This document shows positions 26,211 through 36,171 of a DNA stretch of 64,000 bases, in pieces. Location of the stretch: positions 532,102-596,101 of the forward strand of contig NZ_JAJEWP010000002.1 in NCBI RefSeq assembly GCF_020687825.1, given 5' to 3'. Source of the DNA: Fluctibacter halophilus. GTDB taxonomy: Bacteria; Pseudomonadota; Gammaproteobacteria; Enterobacterales; Alteromonadaceae. Numbering within the stretch: the first letter of the stretch is position 1; each line of letters opens with the position of its first letter. The notes under the pieces are model-generated. The model was not told where the DNA came from and did no database searches. It saw only the letters and a program-made list of their open reading frames with translations. The position numbers and the translations under genes are program-made.

Positions 26211-26810
26211 CTAGTGGTCTTCATGGCCCCAGGGGGCCGCAGGTGGTTTGACCGACGTGGTGAGGTCGAAATCGACCTGAAAAACCCGACCATCACGGCT
26301 CATGCGATAGCTGAAACGATCCGGGTACAGGTAAATCGACCAGGTATTGCCGTTGGATTGGGGGATCCCTTGGGCAACAAACAGATCCTGGGTTTCTGTG
26401 TCGGCCGGAAAGTCCTGTACCTGTGGCCAGCCGGAAGAAACCGTGTGGCCACCATAGTTAGTCAGAACATCATTGCTGCCGTCCTGGTGGCGATGGTCAT
26501 GTTTAAGTACCAGGCCAGCATCATTACGGGTAATGATCCAGGTGCGCGAGGCGTCATCGCCGACATGAAACGGAATGTGCAGCTGTTTATCCGAACAGCG
26601 TCGCACGTGCATGATCAGGCGTTTGCCCTCGAAGCTACCACCGGCGGGGGTGTTTTCGACGATCTCACCTGCAAACGCGCGGCCGCACAGTGTTCTGAGT
26701 TGTTCAAAAAACGCCTCCTGGGGTGTATGGGCAGCAACAGCGGGGGCACTGGCGAGCGAAGTGGTGAGCAATGCACTCGTCAACGGTATAACCGATAAAT
26801 GTTTTTTCAT
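26211..26810 (-). CDS. Exported protein of unknown function, end of cys operon
   Basis: About 199 residues from ATG 26810, which overlaps the TGA of the transporter gene as ATGA; this coupling fixes the start. Signal peptide MKKHLSVIPLTSALL to AVAAHT. The mature part is beta-rich (FEGKRLIMHVRRCSDKQ, HIPFHVGDDASRTWIIT, LKHDHRHQDGS) and looks like a conserved secreted single-domain protein of about 170 residues. No catalytic motif is evident. Its place behind a sulfate transporter may be mere read-through; a link to sulfur is not shown. Confidence 0.75.
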   Translation of the reverse strand: MKKHLSVIPLTSALLTTSLASAPAVAAHTPQEAFFEQLRTLCGRAFAGEIVENTPAGGSFEGKRLIMHVRRCSDKQLHIPFHVGDDASRTWIITRNDAGLVLKHDHRHQDGSNDVLTNYGGHTVSSGWPQVQDFPADTETQDLFVAQGIPQSNGNTWSIYLYPDRFSYRMSRDGRVFQVDFDLTTSVKPPAAPWGHEDH

Positions 26811-28543
26811 AAGCCGTAAGAAACCTTTAATAACCACAACACAATCACCGAATAGGTTATCGAGATGGGTAAACCAAAACGCAGGAAATCCTTGACCCGA
26901 TAATTACAGGCGCTGAATACCAGCAGGTTGGTCTGGTAACCGTAAGGTGACAGGAAACTGGCGCTGGCGCCAAACGCGACGGCCAGCGCAAAGGGCATCA
27001 GCGGGGCACCCAGGGCTTCGGTCAGACCATACGCAAACGGGAACATCAGCGCCGCCGCTGCATTGTTGGTGACCAGTTCTGTCAGCAACAGGGTTAACAG
27101 GTAAACGGCCACCAGTGCCCAAAACGGATCGGTACTGCCCAATACCGGCCCTAACTGCGTGGTCACGGCGGCAATGACGCCGGTTTGCTCAAGGGCGGTG
27201 GCCAGACTCAGGGCGCCGACGATCACGATGATCAGGTTGACCGGTAAGTTGCGTTTGATTTCGCCATTGTTGGTGATGCCACACAACACCAGCGCGGCCA
27301 GGAAAAACAGCAGTCCTGTGGCCAAAGAGAGGACTTCGGTTGCTGCCAACAGCACCGTAAGCAGGAAGCCGCCGATGGTCAGGGTTTCCTGGAACGGGGT
27401 CAGCTTGGTGGGGATTTTCTTTTCTGACAGGATGAAAAAGTTTTTGGTCAGGTTGTGACGACTGAGAAAGTCTTTGCCGGTCGCCAACAACAGAAAATCA
27501 CCGGCCTGCAGTTTTACTTCACCGAGTTTGCCGGATACCGGCTCGCCGTCCCTGCGCATGGCCACCACAGCCGCATCGAACAGGGCCCGAAAGCCAAGGG
27601 CTTTAAGGGTCCGGCCGATGATTTGTGCACGATTGGACACAATCACTTCGGTCAGGTTGTCGGTCAGTAAGCCGTTGCTCTCCGCGAACAGGGTCAGCCC
27701 CTTGATGTGACTGAGGCTGCTGACATTTTTGACGTTGCCGGAGAAGATCAGTTTGTCGCCGGTGTGGATTTCCAGCTCCGGGGTGACCGGGGTGATCAGC
27801 TTGCCGTTACGCACCACTTCAATCAGAAACAGCTCGGGCAGGTTACGTAAATGGTTCTGCTCCACGGTTTTGCCGACCAGTTCCGAGTCGGCTTCCACTT
27901 CTGCCTCAATCATATAGTGCTGATAGTCGGCCTGGCGATTTTCAATCGTCGGTAGCAGGGGTTGCAGCACAAACATCAACAAGCCGCAGCTAAGACCCGC
28001 CACCACGCCGTACAGGGTGAAATCCCAGAATGCAAAGCCGGGGTGGCCGTGTTCAATCAGAAAGCTGTCCACGATCAGGTTGGTGGAGGTACCGATCAGT
28101 GTCACTGTGCCGCCGAGTATGGCTGCGTAGGACAGGGGGATCAGTAGCCGGGACGCCGGATGATACTGGTTTTGCTTGACCGGCCCAATCATGCTGGCCA
28201 CCACTGCGGTGTTGTTCAGCAGTGCGGAGGACACAAAGGTCACACCAAACAGGCGCAGGAAGCTGCCGTTAAAATTGGCCGTAACCAGGGTGCGACTGAG
28301 CTTCTTGATGATCGCGGTTTTGTCCACCGCGTTGCTGACCATCAGCAGTAAGATCAGGGTCAGTAACCCTTGGTTGGTCAGGTTATGGGCGACATTCTGC
28401 AACGACAGTTGCTGGCTGCCGATCAGCACCAGAATGGCAGCGGCGAAAATAAAAGAAGGGCGCTTGTGCGTAAACACAAGCGCCGCAATCGTGGCAAAAA
28501 ACACTGCCAATACCAGCAGTTGATTCAGCTCCATGCTGTGCAA
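26807..28543 (-). CDS. SLC13 (DASS) family transporter with RCK_C domains
   Basis: A 578-residue transporter with about 11 spans split by two TrkA_C/RCK_C soluble domains (residues about 215-290 and 300-375, e.g. GNVKNVSSLSHIKGL and KLQAGDFLLLATG). The signature LLNNTAVVASMIGP and GTSTNLIVDSFL mark the Na+/anion symporter scaffold repeats. By context, 9 bp behind cysN, it is very likely the sulfate uptake system, replacing CysTWA. The start is TTG 28543 (AAGGGA 5 nt upstream) or ATG 28534. It overlaps the following gene by four bases. Confidence 0.88.
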   Translation of the reverse strand: MHSMELNQLLVLAVFFATIAALVFTHKRPSFIFAAAILVLIGSQQLSLQNVAHNLTNQGLLTLILLLMVSNAVDKTAIIKKLSRTLVTANFNGSFLRLFGVTFVSSALLNNTAVVASMIGPVKQNQYHPASRLLIPLSYAAILGGTVTLIGTSTNLIVDSFLIEHGHPGFAFWDFTLYGVVAGLSCGLLMFVLQPLLPTIENRQADYQHYMIEAEVEADSELVGKTVEQNHLRNLPELFLIEVVRNGKLITPVTPELEIHTGDKLIFSGNVKNVSSLSHIKGLTLFAESNGLLTDNLTEVIVSNRAQIIGRTLKALGFRALFDAAVVAMRRDGEPVSGKLGEVKLQAGDFLLLATGKDFLSRHNLTKNFFILSEKKIPTKLTPFQETLTIGGFLLTVLLAATEVLSLATGLLFFLAALVLCGITNNGEIKRNLPVNLIIVIVGALSLATALEQTGVIAAVTTQLGPVLGSTDPFWALVAVYLLTLLLTELVTNNAAAALMFPFAYGLTEALGAPLMPFALAVAFGASASFLSPYGYQTNLLVFSACNYRVKDFLRFGLPISITYSVIVLWLLKVSYGL

Positions 28544-28552
28544 TCCTGTCCC

Positions 28553-29962
28553 TTACTGGGCTGAAATATCCAGCGCGTTCCAGTGCGGGAAGTGCTTTCT
28601 GACCAGGGCATTGAGCTCCCGTTCGAACTCTGAGTATTCGCCGGTCTTGCCACTGTCCTGCACCGCATCGATGATCATACCGGCACCGACTGTACCGTTG
28701 GTCATGCGATCGATAATGATAAAGGCCCCCGTCGAGCGGTTACGGGTGTAGGGGTCACAGGCCACCGGCTGAGTCAGCTTGATGTTGGTGACAGCAATTT
28801 CGTTCAGCGCCAGATGCACCCCTTCGGTGTGCTCCAGGGTGTTCACATCAATCAGGTGATCGATGGAAGACACCGAACCCGGCACAAACTTGGTGGCAAA
28901 TTTAAACCCATACTGTTTGTTTGGCATCATCGGCTCTTCTGCCATCCACACCATGTGAGCCTTGTAGGCATCGCTGTGCATGGGCAGATTGTCTGACTTG
29001 ACGATCATGTCGCCACGGGAGATATCGATTTCATCTTCCAGGGTGATGGTCGCCGTCAAAGGCGCATGGATATAGTCCAGCTCGCCGTCAAAGGTGACAA
29101 TCGATTTCACTTTGGACTGCTTGCCGGAAGGCAGGGTCGTGATCGCATCACCTTTGCGGATTTCACCGGATACTACAGTTCCGGCAAACCCACGGAAGTT
29201 AAGATCCGGGCGGTTGACGTACTGTACCGGGAAGCGGAAGTCCTCGGTGTTGATGTCGTCAGCCACTTCAATGGTTTCGAGCATTTGCATCAAAGGCAAG
29301 CCTTTGTACCAGGGGGCTTTTTCGCTCAGGTTAACCACGTTGTCACCGTCCAGTGCGGAGATCGGCACGAACTGAATATCCGGGATGTCCAGTTGCTTGG
29401 CAAATTCCAGGTAGTCTTTACGGATTTGCTCGTACACGTCCTGACTGAAGTCCATCAGATCCATTTTGTTGACCGCCACGATAACGTGTTTGATGCCCAG
29501 CAGGGACACCAGGAACGAGTGACGCTTGGTCTGGGTTTTCACACCACCACGGGCATCAACCAGAATGATAGCCAGGTCACAGGTAGACGCACCGGTCACC
29601 ATGTTACGGGTGTACTGCTCGTGTCCCGGCGTGTCAGCGATGATGAACTTACGCTTTTCAGTGGAGAAATAGCGATAGGCAACATCGATGGTGATCCCTT
29701 GCTCACGCTCGGACTGCAGACCGTCAACCAGCAGGGCCAGGTCGACTTTATCGCCGGTGGTACCGACTTTTTTACTGTCTTTGGTAATGGCGGCCAACTG
29801 ATCTTCGTAGATCATTTTGGAGTCATGTAACAAGCGGCCAATCAGGGTACTTTTGCCGTCGTCCACGCTACCGCAGGTAAGGAAGCGCAGCAGATCTTTC
29901 TGCTCGTGCTGTTCCAGGTATTTGAGGATGTCAGATTGCAATAATTCGTTTTCGCTGTTCAT
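28553..29962 (-). CDS. cysN: Sulfate adenylyltransferase subunit 1 (GTPase)
   Basis: A 469-residue EF-Tu-like GTPase that, with CysD, makes adenosine 5'-phosphosulfate from sulfate and ATP. G1 is [18 protein letters not shown]3 [13 protein letters not shown]4 VNKMDLMDF. It ends without a fused APS kinase, in keeping with the separate cysC in this operon. Spacing to cysQ is 4 bp. Confidence 0.97.
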   Translation of the reverse strand: MNSENELLQSDILKYLEQHEQKDLLRFLTCGSVDDGKSTLIGRLLHDSKMIYEDQLAAITKDSKKVGTTGDKVDLALLVDGLQSEREQGITIDVAYRYFSTEKRKFIIADTPGHEQYTRNMVTGASTCDLAIILVDARGGVKTQTKRHSFLVSLLGIKHVIVAVNKMDLMDFSQDVYEQIRKDYLEFAKQLDIPDIQFVPISALDGDNVVNLSEKAPWYKGLPLMQMLETIEVADDINTEDFRFPVQYVNRPDLNFRGFAGTVVSGEIRKGDAITTLPSGKQSKVKSIVTFDGELDYIHAPLTATITLEDEIDISRGDMIVKSDNLPMHSDAYKAHMVWMAEEPMMPNKQYGFKFATKFVPGSVSSIDHLIDVNTLEHTEGVHLALNEIAVTNIKLTQPVACDPYTRNRSTGAFIIIDRMTNGTVGAGMIIDAVQDSGKTGEYSEFERELNALVRKHFPHWNALDISAQ

Positions 29963-29966
29963 GACC

Positions 29967-30767
29967 TTAGCAACTCACTAAAAAATAGGGGTTCAATACG
30001 GATTCTTTCTGGTTGTAACGCAGGGGCGCGGCGTCTTCGCGCAGTGGGTCGTCGCTGTCGATGACCGTCACACTGCCGCCGGCAGCTTCCACGACCGCTT
30101 GTGCGGCACCGGTATCCCACTCAGAGGTGGGGCCCAGGCGTGGGTACAAGTGTGCTGCACCTTCAGCCACCAGGCACAGTTTCAACGAACTGCCCATCGC
30201 CACCAGTTCGGTATCACCGGGAAGACGTTCCAGCAATGCCTGGATTTCCGGGCTCTGGTGCGAGCGGCTACCCACCACTTTCCAGGTTTCACCCTGTTGG
30301 TGTGCCTTGGGTGTGATTGGACTGCGCTGGCCTTCGCTGATCTTAAACGCGCCATGCTGGTCAATGCCCACATAACACACGTCCAATGCGGGCGCATAGA
30401 CCACGCCCAGAACGGGTTTGCCGTTGTCAATCAGGGCGATATTAACGGTGAATTCACCGTTTTTCTTGATAAATTCTTTGGTGCCGTCCAGAGGATCAAC
30501 CAGCCAGTAACGATCCCATTGCTGGCGGGTCTGCCAGTCAATGTCGGCCGATTCTTCGGACAGGATGGGCAACTCAGACAAACCGCTGAGGCCCTTTACA
30601 ATCACATTGTGGGCGGCCAAATCGGCATCGGTCAGCGGACTGGCATCCTGCTTTTCATACACACCAAAGTCTTGCTGGTAGATGTCCATGATGGCGGCGC
30701 CAGCCTGGCGGGCGATACGCTCCAAGCCATCGCCAAGTGCTACTAAATCCATGTTGTCTAAATCCAT
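29967..30767 (-). CDS. cysQ: 3'(2'),5'-bisphosphate nucleotidase
   Basis: A 266-residue phosphatase of the inositol monophosphatase fold that removes PAP, the by-product of PAPS reduction. Metal-binding motifs are [20 protein letters not shown] and [10 protein letters not shown]. The start at 30767 overlaps the end of cysC by 10 bp; the start region carries ATGGATTTAG twice, so ATG 30752 is an alternative. cysQ lies inside the operon between cysC and cysN, an unusual order that puts PAP recycling with PAPS synthesis. Confidence 0.93.
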   Translation of the reverse strand: MDLDNMDLVALGDGLERIARQAGAAIMDIYQQDFGVYEKQDASPLTDADLAAHNVIVKGLSGLSELPILSEESADIDWQTRQQWDRYWLVDPLDGTKEFIKKNGEFTVNIALIDNGKPVLGVVYAPALDVCYVGIDQHGAFKISEGQRSPITPKAHQQGETWKVVGSRSHQSPEIQALLERLPGDTELVAMGSSLKLCLVAEGAAHLYPRLGPTSEWDTGAAQAVVEAAGGSVTVIDSDDPLREDAAPLRYNQKESVLNPYFLVSC

Positions 30768-31351
30768 CCGTTTTGGTGTAACTGGGCGAAGATTTTTTCT
30801 GCCGAGGCCGCTGCATCTTCACCGTCATAGGTCAGGTGAATTTCCGCTGCGTCGGGCGCCTCATAAGGCGAATCAATGCCGGTAAAATGTTTGATGTCGC
30901 CCTGGCGTGCCTTCTGGTACAAGCCTTTGGGATCGCGCGACTCACACACCTCCAGCGGGGTATCGACAAACACTTCGATAAACTCGCCATCATCCAGCAA
31001 AGAGCGACAGAACGCACGGTCGGCTTTGAACGGCGAAATGAACGCGGTCAGTACAATCACGCCGGCATCAACAAACAGTTTGGACACTTCACTGATGCGA
31101 CGGATGTTCTCGACGCGGTCTTTGTCACTGAAGCCCAAATCACCACACAGACCATGGCGAATGTTGTCACCGTCGAGCAGGTAGGTGTGCTTGCCAGCGT
31201 CGGCGAGGCGTTTTTCCAGCAAATTGGCGATGGTGGATTTGCCTGAACCGCTCAGACCGGTCAGCCAGATCACACAGGGTTTTTGTGCTTTGGCCTCGGC
31301 ACGACGGGCTTTATCCACGTCATGCTGATGCCATACGATATTGTTGCTCAT
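30758..31351 (-). CDS. cysC: Adenylylsulfate kinase
   Basis: A 197-residue kinase that phosphorylates APS to PAPS. The P-loop is [27 protein letters not shown] and FISPFKADR are the APS-binding signature. Its ATG overlaps the stop of cysD by one base (TGATG), so translation is coupled. Confidence 0.97.
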   Translation of the reverse strand: MSNNIVWHQHDVDKARRAEAKAQKPCVIWLTGLSGSGKSTIANLLEKRLADAGKHTYLLDGDNIRHGLCGDLGFSDKDRVENIRRISEVSKLFVDAGVIVLTAFISPFKADRAFCRSLLDDGEFIEVFVDTPLEVCESRDPKGLYQKARQGDIKHFTGIDSPYEAPDAAEIHLTYDGEDAAASAEKIFAQLHQNGWI

Positions 31352-32265
31352 CAGAAATACCCTTCCATTTTCTTTTTCTCCATCGAGCCAGAGGAATCGT
31401 GGTCAATGACCCGTCCCTGACGCTCGGAGGTTTTGGCCAGCAGCATTTCCTGAATAACTTCGGGCAGGGTACTTGCTGTCGATTCCACTGCACCGGTCAG
31501 CGGGTAGCAACCCAGCGTACGGAAGCGAACCGAGCGCATCTCAGGCTGTTCGCCGTCTTTCAGTGGCATACGCTCATCATCCACCATGATCAGCACGCCA
31601 TCACGCTCAACCACCGGGCGCGGTTTGGCCAGGTACAGGGAAGGAATGTCGATGTTTTCCAGGTAGATGTATTGCCAGATGTCCAGCTCAGTCCAGTTGG
31701 ACATGGGGAACACGCGGATGCTCTCGCCTTTGTTGATCTGTGAATTGTAGATATTCCACAGCTCCGGACGCTGATTTTTCGGATCCCAGCGGTGATTGCT
31801 GTCACGGAACGAATACACTCGTTCTTTGGCGCGGGATTTTTCTTCATCACGACGGGCGCCACCAAAAGCAGCGTCGAACTGGTATTTGTTCAGCGCCTGT
31901 TTCAGCGAGGCGGTTTTCATGATGTCGGTGTGTTTGGCACTGCCGTGGGTGAACGGCCCCACACCCATGTCTACGCCTTCCTGATTGATGTGTACAATCA
32001 GGTCGAAACCGTATTTTTTCGCCATCTCGTTGCGAAACTCGATCATTTCCTTGAATTTCCACGTGGTGTCCACGTGCATCAGAGGAAACGGGATTTTACC
32101 CGGCGCAAAGGCTTTGCGTGCCAGGTGTAACAGTACCGATGAGTCCTTTCCGATCGAATAGAGCATGACCGGGTTATCAAACTCCGCGGCGACTTCACGA
32201 ATAATATGAATACTCTCAGCTTCCAGTTGCTTGAGATGGGTCACGGTTGGGATTGACTGCGTCAT
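31351..32265 (-). CDS. cysD: Sulfate adenylyltransferase subunit 2
   Basis: A 304-residue PP-loop ATP pyrophosphatase-fold protein: [18 protein letters not shown] is the PP motif, followed by [13 protein letters not shown] and [14 protein letters not shown]. It ends in the conserved [14 protein letters not shown]. First gene of the operon cysD-cysC-cysQ-cysN-transporter-exported protein. The 195-bp gap upstream holds the candidate promoter. Confidence 0.97.
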   Translation of the reverse strand: MTQSIPTVTHLKQLEAESIHIIREVAAEFDNPVMLYSIGKDSSVLLHLARKAFAPGKIPFPLMHVDTTWKFKEMIEFRNEMAKKYGFDLIVHINQEGVDMGVGPFTHGSAKHTDIMKTASLKQALNKYQFDAAFGGARRDEEKSRAKERVYSFRDSNHRWDPKNQRPELWNIYNSQINKGESIRVFPMSNWTELDIWQYIYLENIDIPSLYLAKPRPVVERDGVLIMVDDERMPLKDGEQPEMRSVRFRTLGCYPLTGAVESTASTLPEVIQEMLLAKTSERQGRVIDHDSSGSMEKKKMEGYF

Positions 32266-32300
32266 GAATGTGTCCAGAGTGCTTGGTTATATACGAAAGA

Positions 32301-32306
32301 ATTATA
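32301..32306 (-). promoter_or_regulatory. Candidate -10 box for the cys operon
   Basis: TATAAT on the minus strand, 35 bp upstream of cysD. No good -35 box can be seen at 16-18 bp, which would fit an activator-dependent (CysB-like) promoter. This is inference from position and sequence only. Confidence 0.4.
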
Positions 32307-32460
32307 TGGTTAGAACCTTAACATATCCTTTCACCACTAAGTATTATGTTTTGCTATAGATAAAAGCAAAATGGTGTAACTGAGCTATTACTGTTAACAG
32401 CCCGTTAACAGCAAGGGCCCGAAGGGCATCTGTTCAGATACTCATCGGACCATTTTTTGC

Positions 32461-33975
32461 TTACAAATGCTCGCGCAATTCTGCGTCAACGGCATCAAAT
32501 GTTGCCTGCAATTCTGCATCCGGTTCGTTGCTGAGCAAACTGACCACTACGATGGTCAGGCTACAGGCCAAGAAGCCGGGGACGATTTCATACATCCATG
32601 CGCTCAGGCTCTGACCACCGATAGTCACCGGTGCATAGATCCAGAACAACACCGTGATCGCGCCGACCAGCATACCGGCAATCGCCGCCATGCGGGTCAT
32701 GCGCTTCCAGAACAGACTGAACAGAATGATCGGACCGAAGGCGGCACCAAAACCGGCCCAGGCATTGCTGACCAGGGTCAGTATAGTGCTGTCACGATCA
32801 TACGCCAGGTAAATAGCAACCAGCGCGACAATGGCGACCGAAATCCGTCCCATCAGGACCAGTTCTTTCTGACTGGCCTCTTTGCGCAAAAACGCATGGT
32901 AGATATCGCCGGTCAGCGAGCTGGAGGTCACCAGCAGTTGCGACGAGATGGTACTCATGATGGCGGCCAGGATAGCTGCCAGCAGGAATCCGGCAATCAG
33001 TGGGTGGAACAGAATTTGTGACAGGAAGATAAAGATGGTTTCCGGATCACCGTCGAAACTGCCGGTTTTCACTGCATAGGCCAGGCCGAACAGGCCGGTG
33101 GCCATCGAGCCGATGAGGGATACGATCATCCAGCTCATGCCGATGCGTCGGGCCACTTTCATTTCCCGTACGTGGCGTATGGCCATGAAGCGCACGATGA
33201 TGTGGGGTTGGCCGAAGTAGCCCAGTCCCCAGGCCATCAGGGATATGATTGCCATGGCGCCCAGTGCCTGGTTGCTGGCGGCATCGACCATCAGGTTGGT
33301 GAGGTTTTCATTCTGGGTCTGCAACACCGCAACGGTTTCCCCGAAGCCGCCCAGCTCCATCATCACCACCACCGGTACCAGCACCAGCGAGATGAACATG
33401 ATGCAACCTTGCACGAAGTCGGTCATGCTGACCGCCAGGAAGCCGCCAAACAGGGTGTAGGCCACCACCACACCGGCAGTGATGTAAAGACCCAGTTCAT
33501 AACTGGTGTTGAAGGAGGACTCGAACAATTTGCCCCCGGCCACTACGCCCGAGGAGGTGTACAGGGTAAAGAACACGATAATCACCACCGAGGACACCAC
33601 CCGCAGGGTACGGCTGGTGTCATTGAAGCGGTTTTCAAAGAAATCCGGGATGGTGATGGCGTTTTTGGCTTTTTCGGTATACACCCGAAGACGGGGGGCC
33701 ACAAACACGTAATTCAGGTATGCCCCGATGGTCAGGCCAATGGCAATCCAGGCGCTGGAAAAACCCGACACATACATGGCACCGGGCACGCCCATCAGCA
33801 TCCATCCGCTCATGTCTGACGCGCCTGCGGATAAGGCAGTGACTTTGGGGCTGAGATTGCGACCACCGAGCATGTATTCCTGCATGTCGCTGGTGGATTT
33901 GCGGTAGGCGTAGAGGCCGATGGCCAGCATGGTGATGAAATACAGGGCGAGGGATATCAGGGTGCCGGTGGCCAT
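32461..33975 (-). CDS. putP: Sodium/proline symporter
   Basis: A 504-residue member of the solute:sodium symporter family with about 13 spans. SAGASDMSGWMLMGVPG, TVALL-type helices and YFGQPHIIVRFMAIRHV are strongly characteristic of PutP. It takes up proline with Na+. It reads toward cysD, 195 bp away, and is divergent from elaA. A palindrome CTGTTAACAG followed by CGTTAACAG lies just past its stop, at about 32393-32412. Confidence 0.95.
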   Translation of the reverse strand: MATGTLISLALYFITMLAIGLYAYRKSTSDMQEYMLGGRNLSPKVTALSAGASDMSGWMLMGVPGAMYVSGFSSAWIAIGLTIGAYLNYVFVAPRLRVYTEKAKNAITIPDFFENRFNDTSRTLRVVSSVVIIVFFTLYTSSGVVAGGKLFESSFNTSYELGLYITAGVVVAYTLFGGFLAVSMTDFVQGCIMFISLVLVPVVVMMELGGFGETVAVLQTQNENLTNLMVDAASNQALGAMAIISLMAWGLGYFGQPHIIVRFMAIRHVREMKVARRIGMSWMIVSLIGSMATGLFGLAYAVKTGSFDGDPETIFIFLSQILFHPLIAGFLLAAILAAIMSTISSQLLVTSSSLTGDIYHAFLRKEASQKELVLMGRISVAIVALVAIYLAYDRDSTILTLVSNAWAGFGAAFGPIILFSLFWKRMTRMAAIAGMLVGAITVLFWIYAPVTIGGQSLSAWMYEIVPGFLACSLTIVVVSLLSNEPDAELQATFDAVDAELREHL

Positions 33976-34045
33976 AGGAAACCTTTGTTATTGTTATAAG
34001 AGCGGTTATCCTAGCAAGCCTGTCCGTAGACTACCAGAGCAAGCC

Positions 34046-34483
34046 ATGTCCTTGATCCTCAAATCCTTTTCCGAACTGTCTGGCGATGAATTGTACGCCG
34101 TGCTGAAACTGCGTCAGGATGTCTTCGTGCTGGAGCAGCAAAGCCTGTATGGCGACCTGGATGATCTTGACCAGGTATCACTGCACCTGCTGTGGGGGCA
34201 ACCCTCTGAGATGGCGGCTTACTTGCGTCTGCGCGAAGAGCAGGGGCAGTGCGTCAAAATTGAACGGGTGGTCACCGCGGCCCACGCCCGTGGCCGTGGA
34301 CTGGCGGGGCAACTGATGGACCGCGCCCTGAGTGAAGCTCACCAGCGCTGGCCTGAGCTGCCGGTACGCCTCAGTGCCCAGGTCGAGGTGATTGAATTTT
34401 ACCGCCGCCGCGGCTTTGTGGTGTGCAGCGACCCCTATGACGACGGTGGCATCGATCATGTGGACATGGTGCTGGCGGATTAG
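34046..34483 (+). CDS. elaA: ElaA-like GNAT acetyltransferase
   Basis: A 145-residue protein from ATG 34046, the first start outside the putP promoter region. LYAVLKLRQDVFVLEQ at the N-terminus and KIERVVTAAHARGRGLAGQLM (motif A) are typical of the ElaA branch of GNAT enzymes, as is EFYRRRGFVV near the end. Substrate unknown. It converges with the amidohydrolase gene, with 24 bp between. Confidence 0.88.
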   Translation: MSLILKSFSELSGDELYAVLKLRQDVFVLEQQSLYGDLDDLDQVSLHLLWGQPSEMAAYLRLREEQGQCVKIERVVTAAHARGRGLAGQLMDRALSEAHQRWPELPVRLSAQVEVIEFYRRRGFVVCSDPYDDGGIDHVDMVLAD

Positions 34484-34507
34484 CAAAAAAGCTTTTGTAC
34501 ATACCCA

Positions 34508-35986
34508 TTAATCGTCTTTGACCATCAGGCTGTCACGGGCGATGGGTTGGCCGTGCAAGAACACGGTGTCGATGTCATTCCAGGCCTGGATGTCCGATAA
34601 CGGATTACCCGCAAGCAGCAGCAGGTTGGCCACTTTACCAACCGCCACCGTGCCGTAATCATCCGCTAAGCCGAACTGCTTCGGGCCATTGACAGTGGCG
34701 GCCTCGAAGATGGCGCGCAGCGAAACGCCCGCGTCATGCATCTGCAGCAGCTCGTGGTAGGTCGAGAGTCCCGGAGCTGCAGCGACGGAGGGGCTGGAGG
34801 GATAGTCGGACGCCAGCAGCATCGGGTAATCCTGTTGTGCCAGATAAGCCGTGGCCCGTTTGGCCCGCCCAAGTCCATAACCCAATAATTGATGAATGGT
34901 GTCGTCAGGGGTGTCAGGGCCAAAATCATCCCGCAGCTCCTGTTTGAAGGCCTCACTTTCGGGAGTAGTAAACCACGCCACTAACGACGGGGGTAACACC
35001 TTGCGCCTGGCCGGGTCGGCCAGGAAATCCTCATCAAACATGCTTTGCAGGGCCAGCATCACCTGCAGCGTCGGCATATAGCCGGTACGCTGTGCGATCA
35101 GCGCATCGAGGGTGTCGGAAACCGGCGGTTCACCCTTATCTTCCGGCCATTGCCAGTTCCACAAGCCGTGGGACAGCACGTCGATGTTGTGTTTCAGGGC
35201 AATCTGGTACATGTCGATGGCATTGGCGTGGGCCAGCAGTTGCAGACCATGGGCGTCAGCAGCGCTGCGCACCCGCTGCAGGGTATCATCCGAGGGCAGT
35301 GGCCAGTGGCTGGCCGCACCGAAACCGTCTTCCAGGTACAGTTTGATACAGCGGGTGCCGGTTTTGGCAATACGTGCCACAACCGCTTCCGGGCTGTGCT
35401 GGCTGGCATCAATCGCGTACCCCTCCAGTGGCGGTGTGTTGGCGTCCACGATAAAGGTGTTACTGTGGCCGAGGGTAAATTCGGCGTCCGTGTCGGGATA
35501 GCCGCCCACCACCGGGATGGGTACACAGCTGTAAAAATCCGGGTGCAGTGACGCTGAGGTAAAGGCTTCACGGCCGTCCTGGCTGCCCAGATCCATCACC
35601 TGGGTGACGCCGTGGTACAGAAAACTGCGTGGCTGCTGGTCAAAATACGCTGCCACCAGTTGGGGATGTTGCTGGGCCAGTGGCGATGACACAAAGCCAA
35701 GTCCGGGAATACTGCCAACGTGCACATGGCTGTCCATCAGGCCGGGAACCAGAAACTTGCCGCTGCCATCAATCACCATCGTATCCGCTGGATCGGCGCT
35801 CAATGGTTCAGCAGACACCGTGGCAATGCGCCCGTCGACCAGCCGTACATCACGTTGTGTTAGTGGTTGTTGATGCTGCGCGGAGACAACGGTGACGTTT
35901 CGGATCAGTACGTCGTTGGCGCTGACGGTGTGGGCCAGCAGGGTGAGGGATAAGCCTGCCAATGTCCGGGTAAGCATATGCGTCAC
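34508..35986 (-). CDS. Exported amidohydrolase
   Basis: A 492-residue periplasmic member of the amidohydrolase superfamily. Signal peptide TLAGLSLTLLAHTVSA; start GTG 35986 or ATG 35977 (AAGGA lies just before both). The metal site is built from DSHVHVG (HxH), a Lys in CIKLYLEDG (possible carboxylated bridge), LLAHAN, a His in VLSHGL and the Asp of LLASDYP. The C-terminal small domain closes with GNPLSDIQAWNDI. It resembles imidazolonepropionase and prolidase-like exported hydrolases; the substrate is unknown. Divergent from the MFS gene. Confidence 0.88.
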   Translation of the reverse strand: MTHMLTRTLAGLSLTLLAHTVSANDVLIRNVTVVSAQHQQPLTQRDVRLVDGRIATVSAEPLSADPADTMVIDGSGKFLVPGLMDSHVHVGSIPGLGFVSSPLAQQHPQLVAAYFDQQPRSFLYHGVTQVMDLGSQDGREAFTSASLHPDFYSCVPIPVVGGYPDTDAEFTLGHSNTFIVDANTPPLEGYAIDASQHSPEAVVARIAKTGTRCIKLYLEDGFGAASHWPLPSDDTLQRVRSAADAHGLQLLAHANAIDMYQIALKHNIDVLSHGLWNWQWPEDKGEPPVSDTLDALIAQRTGYMPTLQVMLALQSMFDEDFLADPARRKVLPPSLVAWFTTPESEAFKQELRDDFGPDTPDDTIHQLLGYGLGRAKRATAYLAQQDYPMLLASDYPSSPSVAAAPGLSTYHELLQMHDAGVSLRAIFEAATVNGPKQFGLADDYGTVAVGKVANLLLLAGNPLSDIQAWNDIDTVFLHGQPIARDSLMVKDD

Positions 35987-36171
35987 GGTCCTTGTTGGGA
36001 AACTGCGCGCCCAGCCTAAGGCATGTGCGCCAACGAGTACAGGGATGAAAAGTAACCAAATGCAACGACTTACGTTGTGTTTTGTACACCATGAAGTGAA
36101 AATTCCTTTTTCCCATCCGGTGATTTTCTTTTACCCTTAAAGGGCACGTTGTCCACTGACGAGAGAATACA

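Noticed and set aside
32391..32412. Repeated GTTAAC boxes after putP as integron or phage core sites
   Set aside because: No attC-like arms and no cassette gene around; probably a palindromic chance or a regulatory site at most.
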